64,000 nt of DNA from Marchantia polymorpha subsp. ruderalis (taxonomy: Eukaryota > Streptophyta > Marchantiopsida > Marchantiales > Marchantiaceae): positions 2,753,501 to 2,817,500 of the forward strand of contig AP031355.1 in the NCBI GenBank assembly GCA_037833965.1, given 5' to 3'. Below, piece by piece: positions 13,238 through 22,725 of the stretch. The position numbers and the translations under genes were made by a program. The stretch's first letter is position 1. Each line of letters begins with the position of its first letter. The notes under the pieces are model-generated. The model saw only the letters and a list, made by a program, of their open reading frames with translations. It was not told where the DNA came from and searched no databases.

Positions 13238-13906
13238 TCATCGATCGTTAAATCTTTCTCTAAATCCAAGCAGCAGCATCGTGAATCCCAGGGCTGCCGT
13301 TGCTATGAACTTGGCTGACTTATTTCTAAGGAGCACCGTTATCTTGCCGAGGTATGGCACGAAGCAAACAACTCTGCCCACAAGGTGCTCACGCCGGATC
13401 CACTCCAGGTCGGGCCCGTAGATGATCAGGTCGTCATACGGATTGGCATCACCTTTGGTAAGAAGCTCCACCTCGCCCGTCAAACGATCCTCGTGAACCC
13501 TGACGACTCGATGGACGATGGGAATCTCTCGACCCTCCAGCCTGAACACAACTATGTCTCCTGCTCGTACGGGCCTCTCATCCACAGCTCTCACGACGAG
13601 TACATCGCCTGCCCTGATACCCGGCTCCATGCTCCCTGTGAGCACCACCATCACAGGAGTGGGCGATCCTGTGACATAGATGAGCGACTGCCATATGACC
13701 AATGCCAGCCCTGCGGCCTTGCCCAAATCCAGAGCCTCCTCCAAAAACTTGCGCACAATCGAGCTCCTTGCCATTCGACTCCCCTCGACCTGCCCGGGCA
13801 TGTACACCTCGGCTCCACGCTTGTAGCTCCTCTTCTGTACGATGGATTTGAAGCAAGTGCGAGCCCTAACGCGAGTTCCAGCACTAGCACCACCACTCAC
13901 TGGCAC
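13238..13906 (-). CDS. SEC11: SEC11-like signal peptidase complex catalytic subunit, single exon
   Basis: A 222-residue protein encoded without introns. It matches the catalytic subunit of the ER signal peptidase, which removes signal peptides from proteins entering the ER. In order: an N-terminal membrane segment (about 62-80, ALVIWQSLIYVTG), catalytic Ser92 in GSMEPG, His132 in REIPIVHRVV, Asp153 in TKGDAN and Asp158/159, then VGRVVCFVPYLGKITVLLRN and a C-terminal hydrophobic segment (about 170 to 216) as in plant SEC11. The Ser-His distance of 40 and the His-Asp distance of 26 equal those of human SEC11A. The family normally starts near Met45 (MARSSIVRK, base 13774); the 44 residues before it are arginine-rich and may be 5' UTR, so the true start could be 13774. 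Sequence between motifs is more diverged than in typical SEC11. The SEC11 symbol is by family, not by orthology. Confidence 0.85.
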   Translation of the reverse strand: MPVSGGASAGTRVRARTCFKSIVQKRSYKRGAEVYMPGQVEGSRMARSSIVRKFLEEALDLGKAAGLALVIWQSLIYVTGSPTPVMVVLTGSMEPGIRAGDVLVVRAVDERPVRAGDIVVFRLEGREIPIVHRVVRVHEDRLTGEVELLTKGDANPYDDLIIYGPDLEWIRREHLVGRVVCFVPYLGKITVLLRNKSAKFIATAALGFTMLLLGFRERFNDR

Positions 13907-16900
13907 CGATGGTCAACAGATGGAGAGCGCGAGCGCAGGTGCGAGAGTGGTCGATGCTGTCAATGCTGGACATCTTGGACTCGAGAGGTCTCCATTTTTG
14001 TCTCCAATGATTCCGCCTGACCGTCATCCAAGAGTCATCCGGGTTGACTGTGGGTACGACTTTGTCAGCGATGCGAGCGTTTTGGGCTGGTTCGAGTTTC
14101 TGGCAGCTCACTAAATTGAGTGCAGGGCTGCCTCCTCGAGCTGTGTGTAATGCACAGACCTTAACATTAACGGCGAAATTTGCAATCAGCTGCGATTTCA
14201 CGGCGAGCAGCTCGGATCTCTGGCGGGTTCACGAGTCGCCAGTACAACTCATTATTTCTTAGACCGACATCCGTGCACACTCAAATTTTGGTGGAGCTTT
14301 CTCCTTAAAAATGTCGACGTTGTTAATCTTATGACGTTGGGCTGGGACGATCTGTCCCGTTTCAGTTGACACTTTTCAGAGATATGTGCCTGAACGTGCA
14401 ATTCAATTCCTCTGCCATCATCGCAGAGGAGTCAAAGCCGCGTCCATTCAGCGCCTGTCGGCATTGTTTACATTTTTTGATGGAAGGACGTCTTCCAGAT
14501 CCTTCTGGAACTCTCCTTCGTCATCCGTCAAAAACTCTTCGAGAGTTCGACAGGATTGGTGGGGAAGAGGATATCCGAGCCAGAGTAAGAGATCATGGGT
14601 TGCAACTCTGCCGTGCTCCAGCTTCGGGTTAAGGGTCCTGCGAATTCATGGGCTTGAGGAAGCTTGCCCGTGGACTCAGAAACAAACAGCTCCGTCTTCT
14701 TGTTCATTCCCCGGTCCCTGCTGCAACAGACTCGCATTGTTCTGCCAGTAGGTATACAGCTTTGTGTCAAAGCAATGTAATGACGAGCAAATCTGCATCA
14801 AAGCCGCTCAGGACTGCTAGGACTCGATCACTGTAGTGGATGTTTTCCCGGTATGCCAGTGGGGACTCTGGCGGTTCAAGTAGCCAGCAGCTTGCAGATG
14901 ACATTTGTCAAATGCTTGGCTCGACGGAGACTAGAACTTGACACAGCACTCAAGATCACAAGCACGAAAAAGATCCAAGGGTTCTTGGACCTTTTCTTGG
15001 ACATGGCGGTCGAAGGAACCCAAGCACAAGGAGCCAGGGCAAGTGAGTAACTGGCTCGCTATGAGCAAGCCAAAAGCTGTATGATGCTGTTTCAAAGCTA
15101 AGAGATGCAACATCCACCGACAATGGTACCAGTGATTCGACCAAATCTGTCATGCGGCGACTTCTCTCGGAACTCCCGCAAGGCCTGGAACAAAAGGTCT
15201 CGTAAACTCCAGCTCAGGATTATGTCCATGCGATCGTTCCTCTACTGCCCTCCGCCGAGTCCCGCAGCCTCGGCTCTGAATTAGCTCAACGCGCTGAGGC
15301 TGCAGGTGAAGAACGATCGTGGTAACACGCCCTAGGGCGGCCACTTCGGCCAATCCCCTGCAGCAGCTGAGAACATCTCGCACAAACCGAGAATTTGCAT
15401 CACTGTCATGAGTGCAGAGCGTGATTCAGACATTGTCGTGTAGAGTGCAGGAGATGGGAAAATTGTCGGGCAGACGGCGCGTCTTCTCCTCGGAATTGCC
15501 GCCACCTCCCCATGGAAGCTGCGGCTCTCCTCGCCATGCCTGCTGCGCTCCGAGGAATGACATACACGTGGTGAATTGGCCGTCACCGTCCGCTGCGCTG
15601 GACAGCAGTCTGCGCAGATCATGGCAAAGGATAAAAGCAAGTCGTCCCTAATCACATATCCCGGACTCTTTGACTCACCAAACCTCGAATTCTGATCGTG
15701 CCCTGCCATACATTTTAACAATATGGACGAAGAACAGATCGAATAGTTGTTCCAAGGACTACACGAATGGAAGGTAGATCATTTTTACGAAAGAAAATTC
15801 GAAAAATATTTCAGAAATGAGGGGAGCACAAAGCAGGGAAGATATACTTTAATGTTTGATACCTCCAGGAATCCTTTAGGATAGTGCCCCTTGAAGAATC
15901 TAATTCACTCTGAAAATCCCGCTGTACAAATTTTTGTTGTTAAGCATCACCATTCACCAACCAAACTTCTCCCTTAAAAACACTCTCTTGGAAAAAACAA
16001 TGGTGCAAAACGAGATGCTGTAACTTTGAATGTAGACCAGAATAGACGAGCCTATCCGCAGAGCTGGAGTCTTTGACCATGTCATGGGCACGGTGAGCAC
16101 GACACAGTAAGACCCATTTCTGTTTGTGCACTGGTCTGTACTGGCAAGCCGACGATCAATGTGAAACGGTTGGTTGCGGTCAGTGACTCCGACACCTTCA
16201 GGTGCCTCCACGCATTTATTGGCTGCGCGGATAAGGTTCTCGAGTTCGATCGTTGCGCAACTGCTCGTCTTGCGTCCGCCTTTTGCCATCTCAATGTCTT
16301 GAAATGTCGAAACAATGAAACATGTTCGAGTGCTCAGTTTGTCATGTGCTGCCATTTGAAAATCTGACCAGATGAACCTTTGATGTTGGAATCCAGATAG
16401 ACCATTCTCTATATTTTTCACTTTGGGTAACATCAGTAACAAAATTAAATATTATAAAGAACTATGAAGAGAGGCTTTTGTAATTTTTTTTCAGAAGTAT
16501 TTTGAATGATTTGGGTCATTTTGAATAAAAAATTTAGATATTCTATATGAATATCTAAATTTTGGAATTTTGAAGTGACGTATTGGTGGTTATTGACTCG
16601 GTGGTTTGCCATATGGACTTGATGTGTTATCAGAAAAATCAGTGATTTATCCATGTAGGAGTTGCAATATTTTTAGTAAATATAGACATGAATCACTTAC
16701 GTTTTTTCTTACATCCTCTCTTTTGATGCCAATGTAAATACAATTGTATCATGATGTTGATACTTTTACATCACCTCTAGCTACGGCATAGATGCATCTA
16801 CCTAGAATAAAATAATTATAATTAAATTGAATGATGAGTGAGAGTCTTGAAACAACATGCTTGTACATCTCTACCTTATCTTCTTATACCTTACCTTAAC

Positions 16901-17439
16901 ATTATACATTCTTAGTTCAATACTAATAGTTTTTTTTTTCAATAGAAACTTTTTCTACGGCTTACTATCTGGAAAAGAAATTATTTTCAGATTCAAAAAT
17001 GATATAAATACATATTTGCGAGTTATTGAGTAAGTTCATGGTAGATTGAATATGAACATGATGAATTCCTCACATTTGGTTTTTGCTCTTATATTAGTTA
17101 ACTTGTCAACATTCTTGGTAATGTTATGATATATATGATACTTATTTTATAATATTACTTATTTCATTGATTTTGTAATTTTTACATTATTGTATCTATG
17201 AAATAGCTTCAGATTCTTATCAATGTATTATGTACTATTTGTATCACATTTATAACAAAAGCGGATGTTTTCGCTACAACTTCAACATAATTTTCAAATA
17301 TTTTCATGAAAAATTTAGGTTTGTATCTACTCATATTTTACATGAATATAGACATGTATATCTTGACAAGGTTTTACAAAGACTTGGTGAAGTATAAGAA
17401 ACAATACTTTTTGAAAATGAATTAGGAATCCTTGACAAA
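13907..17439. other. Unassigned spacer; GC-rich half then AT-rich half
   Basis: 13907-15750 is comparatively GC-rich and has scattered open stretches on both strands that I do not recognise. One frame at about 15065-15205 reads like protein (KLYDAVSKLRDATS, then MRRLLSELPQGLEQK) but is bounded by stops, so it may be debris of a host gene. From about 16440 the sequence is very AT-rich and merges into the LINE to its right. Confidence 0.4.
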
Positions 17440-18805
17440 GGAGTTGATGGAAAATCCCAAATCCTTTTGGAGGCTGTTAGTTGTGAGATCTTCTAAACTT
17501 ACTCTTGGTCCCAAGAGTTTGATTGACTTTGCTGAAAGCTTTATTTTTTTCCTGATGCTGCATCAATGTTTTGTTGTGAAGTAACATCTAGCTTATTTTC
17601 TGAATCAGAGATGATGGTTCAAGTCAGAAAATTAGCAAATGGTAAATCGGAGTATTTGGATGTACTCTCTATTGAACTTTTGAAGTGAGTAGGAGATGTT
17701 ATTGGAACAATACTCACTTAAGCGTTAGAGAATGCTGCTATGTATGATTTTCTTTCAACTTGTTCTTTACCAAAAATTGTGCCTAGTCACAAGTCAATAA
17801 TGAATGACTTGGTGACAAACTATCGCACTATCATGGTAGATAGTGTTTTTGCCAAATTGTTTGGCAAATTGGTGGAGTCAAAGTTGAGCACATGGACTGA
17901 AGTTCATCTAAAGAGAGCGCAATTTCAAGCAGGTTTTTGCTCTACATACAACACCATTGACCATATCTTGGCCTTGCGTGTTTTATGGGAGAAGTCAAAA
18001 GGCAATGAAAAAGCATTGTTTTGCGCCTTCATTTACTTTAAGAAATCTGTTGATATTGTACCTCGTGAGCTATTATGGAAAATGTTACAAGTCATTGGAG
18101 TACCATCAGATCTTCTAGCAGCTGTGGCCACGTTATACCATTCTATTTGAGCCAAGATCAACACTTCTCAAACTGAAGAGGTTTTGAGTACCATTGGAGT
18201 GATTCAAGGTTGTTCTCTCGCTCATACTCTATTTGGAGTTTTTATAGATGATATCGAAGAGTGGTTGGAGGCATGTGATTAATGAAGGTGTCAAGTTTGG
18301 CAACTTTGTTATCAAAGTTCATTTGTATGCAGATGATTTCATATTACTAGCACTTGATGCAATTAGTCTATAGAAACACCTATACACTTTGGTTAGCTTT
18401 TGTACCCAAAGAAAGATGAAAGTAAATATGGAGAAGTCTAAAGTCATGATAGTGGACACTAGAGCCAAGTTCTACTTCTATTACAAGGATGTACAATTAG
18501 AAGAGGTGAAGAGTTATAAATATTTAGTCATTGATTTTTATAATGATCATAGTTGAGCAGTTGCGTGCAAAAGAGAGTAGAAGGTGGTTACTGTGGTAAC
18601 CCACTTTTTGTTTTTCGTCGGAACTAAAACATTTTTGAATAGTAAGTACCGCGGTAGCAGCTGTAAATAGTAATCGGTACGCGAAAACATAGTAAAAAGA
18701 GTATCGAGTACAGTCAAGGGGTTTTGGGCTTAGGCCACAGTCGAACGTTTGGGATGGAACGGGCGGTTCATGCTACACTACCCGCTTCGAGCGACTTCGG
18801 CGGTA

Positions 18806-19560
18806 GATCCCTCATAACTTTTTCGTAACGCCTTGACTTGATTAGGGTATTGTTGGAAGAAGCTCGACGCGATGGTTCTAACAAGCTGAAGAACTCTTGG
18901 AACGAATAAGAGATCAATGAGTTATGAGTGTCGGAAGTTACTGATAGGGAGGACTTTCGGGTCAAGCGACTTCGGGTCAAGCGACTTCGGGTCAAGCAAC
19001 TTCGGGTCAAGCGACTTCGGCTCAACGGGCTTCGGGTCAAGCTACTTTGAGACAACGGACTTCGGGTCAAGCGACTTCGGCGGTAGACGCCTTCGGGGAT
19101 ACGCCTTCGGGTACGGACGCCTTCGGCGACGGACGTCTTCAGGGGTGCTCCTTCGGGGATACGCCTTCGGCGATGCGAGAGAGTGCCTTCGGCGGAAGAG
19201 TGAATCCCTCATAACTTTCTCAGTTCGTAACGCCTTGACTTGATTCGGGTCTTGTTGGAAAGAGCTCAACGCGCTCTTTCTTACCAGCCTAAGAACTCTT
19301 GGAACGGATAAAGTGTCGAAAGTGCCTTCGGCGGAAGAGTGCCTTCGGGGACGCACTTCTTCGGGGATATGCCTTCGGCGATGCGGGAGAGTGCCTTCTG
19401 CGGAAGACTGGATTCCTCATAACTTTCTCAATTCGTAACGCCTTGACTTAGTTTGGGTCTTGTTGGAAAGAGCTCAACGTGTTGGTTCTAAAAAGCCTAA
19501 GAACTCTTGGAACGGGTAAGGGATCATTGAGTTATGAGTGTTGGAAGTTACTGATAGGAG
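18806..19560. repeat. Three-copy higher-order repeat inside the LTR-type element
   Basis: A block that starts CCTCATAACTTTCTCA, continues CGTAACGCCTTGACTTGATT and ends near AAGAACTCTTGGAACG recurs at about 18808, 19205 and 19411. The first and third copies also share a following GAGTTATGAGTGT segment. The copies have diverged and are separated by variable CTTCGG-rich minisatellite. Confidence 0.8.
18955..19110. repeat. 15 bp minisatellite inside the LTR-type element
   Basis: About nine imperfect copies of GACTTCGGGTCAAGC run head to tail and grade into further CCTTCGGGGATACG and CCTTCGGCG motifs up to about 19200. Such internal tandem repeats are common in long LTRs. Confidence 0.85.
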
Positions 19561-19800
19561 GACATTCGGCGGTTGAGCGCCTTCGGCGACGGACGCCTTC
19601 GGGGATACGCCTTCGGCGCCACGTGGTAGAAGATTCCCAATGGCAGAAATTGGCGGGATTATGTCAAGTGTGGGAAGCAGAACGGCGAGGCATGAAGTCG
19701 CAAGTGGGAAGCAGGCCGTTACCCATCATCGCGGGAACGGCATTCAAGCTGCCTGTGGGTACTCCGGACCTCGGATTTTGAAGAAGGAATTTCGGCTTGG

Positions 19801-20136
19801 GGTTCAAAGATCTTGCGGGGCCCATATCTTTGCAATAAACAGTCCGATGGACCTGAAATTTGGTGGAGCCGTTGGTCTCAACCCGCCACGCATGCATGCA
19901 AATTTTTAGCTTCAGATCTTGGATTTAAAGCTGTTAAAGACGCTGGCGGCTCTATGTAGTAGGTTTAGGGTTCAGAGATCTTGTGGGGCCCATATCTTTG
20001 CGATGGACGGTCAGATGGACCTGAAATTTGGTGGAGCCGTTGGTCTCAGCTTGCCATGCATGCATGCGAATTTTCAGCCGCAGATCTTGGATCTAAAGCT
20101 GTTAAAGATGCTGGCGGCTCTGTACAGTAGGCTTAG
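19801..20136. repeat. 168 bp tandem duplication inside the LTR-type element
   Basis: Copies at 19801-19968 and 19969-20136 start GGTTCAAAGATCTTGCGGGG and GGTTCAGAGATCTTGTGGGG and stay alignable to GGCGGCTCT at their ends. Both contain the palindromic GCATGCATGC. Further short duplications with about 67 bp spacing lie at about 20456-20575. Confidence 0.85.
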
Positions 20137-22544
20137 GATTTAGATTAAGAGTTAGGGTTAGATTTAGGTTGTAAGTTAGAGGGGAAGGCAGCCGCCGACT
20201 CCTCAGGTGTAGGATTTGTTGCGGCTCGCACCATAGCAGGTAGAGTAGTGTTAGGTAGGATCTCAGAGGGTATAAAGTAGTTCAAGGCGTCTTGCCTTGG
20301 GATTCTTCCAGTTTCGGAAGTGCAGATCAGGAACTCATTTTCTATGCGTGTTTGTGTCTTTAGTTCTGTCATCGCGCAAGAGGAGCTACAACTTGATGAA
20401 GATACCGCACTTTGTAGCTAAAGGCCTTCGGCCGAATGTTCAGAGTTAGTGTACTGGTTAGATACTTGAGCAGTTTGGATCTACACCTGCGGGTGATTGC
20501 TGAATGCTCAGAGCTAGTAATTGGTTAGATACTTGAGCAGTTTGTCCTTACACCTTCGGGTGATTGTTCCTGTTTGTACTCCTTCGGGATGTTTTCTCTG
20601 AATGCCAAAGTGAAGTTTTGTTACTTCGAGTAAGCCTTGGTTGTAAATTCAGGTTACGCTGTAGAAGACGCCCTCTAATATAGCCTCTGCAGTATTTCTG
20701 GGAATGACTAGTGCCTGAGAATTAAAACTCGTCAATAGACTGTTATGGTGTGACACTGGATCTTTTCTCATTTCGGTTCCTGTATTCTCTACGCGTTTTG
20801 TGAGTTGAGTGTGTTGTTCACCGCGTGTGAGTGACTTCGGTTTGACGAAGGTACCACATCCAAAGTAGGAAGTCCAACCCGGGTGCCCTGCGCTAGCAGA
20901 AACTAGTGGAAGGGTTGTAAAAGCCGGAGTTGGGAGTCACTACCTGCAGAGCCTTTTAGTGTACTCCTTAGAAACTTTCCCCCTGAACCTTGAGTGGAGG
21001 TCTTAATTGATCTCTTAGTTGTGCTTTTCTAGTTTCAGGTGTGTGTTGGGGTGAAATACTCTACACTGTGCATCCTCCGAGTGACCTCCGAATTGAGCAC
21101 TTGCAGTATTTCTGGGAGTGACAGTCGCCTGAGAATTCAAACTCTTCAATAGTCTGTTAAACGTGACACTTTGTACTCTGTGTGTTGCCTTTGTCCATGT
21201 GGGTTTGACCTTTTTGCTGCTATAGTGCAGTTTTAACCTTTGGTGGATTATTACAATTACAAAACTCTATATTCATCGCTAAATTAGTGTAGAAGTGCTC
21301 ATCTAGTGTCTTGGAGTCTTAGGAAATTTTTATTCAGAAGCTTAGTGTTGCAAGTAGTATTATATGAAATCCAAGTGTGGGGTTCTGGTTGTAAGAAGAC
21401 ACGTTGGAAGCGTGTAGAGAGGGTGTAGAAAATATTTTCACAAGAAGAATTGGGTGTGAGAAACCAAACTTCATATGCTATTCCTCTTGTGGAAACAGGT
21501 TGTTTACCTCTAGAGGGTGAAGCTCTATACTTGACCATCATTTACATCAACAGGGTGAGATCTCTTGATGCTTCTCGCCTTCCTCCTCAAGCTTTGAATG
21601 CCACACGTGCCAAAGGATGGTTAGCGGATGTGATAATTTGGTCTTTGAGGTAAAATGTGACGGAACGCGATTGAGACTTGCAACCTATAGCACTACGTGA
21701 ACGTCAAAAGGAGTAGTTTTGAACATTATTTGGAGCAAGCGCGGCACCAAGATGAAGTTTTATCAACTCCATGTGAATCCCATGTTTGTTTATTGTGAAC
21801 ATGATTACCTACTCTACGTCCTTACGTCATATTATAGCTAGACATAAAATTGGATTTCATAGGTTAGGAATTGAGGAAGGACGTTGGCTTAGTATTGATA
21901 GGAGTGAACGTATTTGTAGATTATGTGACGATGGGTACATTGAGGATGAAGAGCATGTGTTTGTTACTTGTTCTAGGTACGAGACATTAGGCTTGCTCAT
22001 AATATAGATGTTGAGAATTTTTATTCTTTGTTACAGTTAGTTCCATTTGATTTAGATTTTTATATTAGGGACATTATTAGTTTCCGTTCTAGTGCTCTTG
22101 GCACTAGCTAGGGATTGGCCTTTGGGGTATTTTCCTTGTTTGTGGTTGTCGCTTGTATTGTTTTTTTCAGCCTTTTGACACTTTGGATCCCCCGGGGTTG
22201 ATCTACTACCATTTATACTCTTTGATATACATCTTTCGGAACATATTTAATGTAAATCAAAGTATATTTCACCCTTATAAATAAATAAAAACTTCCGGCG
22301 AGCTCCTGTGCTTCAAATGCTGGAGGGCTTAATGTCTAATGATGCTTAAGAGACAAAAGTTCATGAAATATCTATGTATTGTATCACCAATATATGAGCA
22401 AACAACACTAGCTAGTTGTAACTAAAGGCATCAAATTTATTAACAAGGAAACAATCAACTCTATATATTTTTAGTTATGAATTGTGCACGCATGACATAA
22501 AATAAAATTTTATATTATATATAGATTCATATAGGTTTTCACGA

Positions 22545-22725
22545 ATCAGAGTGGCGCGTGGTGGGCCCATAAACCACAGGCCCCAAGATCGAAACTTGGC
22601 TGTGATAGACTCTACTTTAATCTTAACCTTCTCCATGTTTGATGTTTTTTGCTCTTACTCTATTTTCTAGCCTTTTGACCTTTGGGTCTCACGGGCTTCA
22701 TCTATTTACCATATGTTAGTAAGTT
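22545..22725 (+). mobile_element. Initiator tRNA-Met fragment fused to the neighbouring LINE's 3' tail (SINE-like chimera)
   Basis: 22545-22607 reads as plant initiator tRNA-Met: ATCAGAGTGGCGCG, then TGGTGGGCCCATAAACCACA around the CAT anticodon, then a T arm CCAAGATCGAAACTTGG with a perfect stem, and CTGTGATA closing the acceptor stem with one mismatch. About nine bases of the D arm are missing, so it is not a functional tRNA. From about 22625 the sequence follows the LINE tail of 22140-22235: both have a T-rich run, AGCCTTTTGAC, CTTTGG, CGGG, ATCTA and TACCAT in the same order. A tRNA head with a LINE tail is the build of SINEs moved by a partner LINE; a one-off template-switch product is the alternative. 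Confidence 0.7.

Larger units (their letters stand above)
18592..21255. mobile_element. LTR-type element (probable solo LTR, Ty3/gypsy-like ends) nested in the LINE
   Basis: The insertion begins TGTGGTAACCCACTTTTTG and ends GGTGGATTATTACA, so it has the TG...CA termini of an LTR, and its two ends are inverted copies of each other over 14 bases with three mismatches. It is flanked by GTTAC (18587-18591) and ATTAC (21256-21260), a probable 5 bp target duplication with one change. Both sides are LINE sequence that becomes continuous when the insert is ignored. No second copy of either end is seen inside and no gag or pol is recognised, so it is best read as a long (2,664 bp) solo LTR; a short non-autonomous LTR element is the alternative. 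The interior is full of tandem repeats. The mismatch in the target duplication suggests it is not recent. Strand is not determined. Confidence 0.68.
17440..22275 (+). mobile_element. LINE (non-LTR retrotransposon), 5'-truncated copy split by an LTR-type insertion
   Basis: The first part (17440-18591) holds reverse transcriptase: NYRTIMVDSVFAKLFGKLVE, QAGFCSTYNTIDHILALRVL, CAFIYFKKSVDIVPRELLW, GVIQGCSLAHTLFGVFI, the active site LYADDF (about 18328) and KSYKYLVIDFY, ending at QKRVEGGY. Reading then resumes at 21261 with KTLYSSLN, CRSAHLV, VVLYEIQVWGSG and a C-terminal zinc finger ICRLCDDGYIEDEEHVFVTC (about 21910-21970). The 3' tail runs to the A-rich AAATAAATAAAAA at about 22270. The two halves join in family order, so this is one copy interrupted by 18592-21255. 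The endonuclease domain is missing or unreadable, and stops and frame changes occur throughout, so the copy is dead although YADD is intact. Confidence 0.82.

Noticed and set aside
18917-19243. Open frame coding repeated SSDFG units, like a pentapeptide-repeat protein
   Set aside because: It is a by-product of the 15 bp minisatellite within the LTR-type element; repeats whose unit is a multiple of three stay open by chance.
20129-20170. Telomere-like TTAGGG/TTTAGG motifs
   Set aside because: They are too few and irregular, and lie within the repeat-rich LTR-type element, so an interstitial telomere is not supported.
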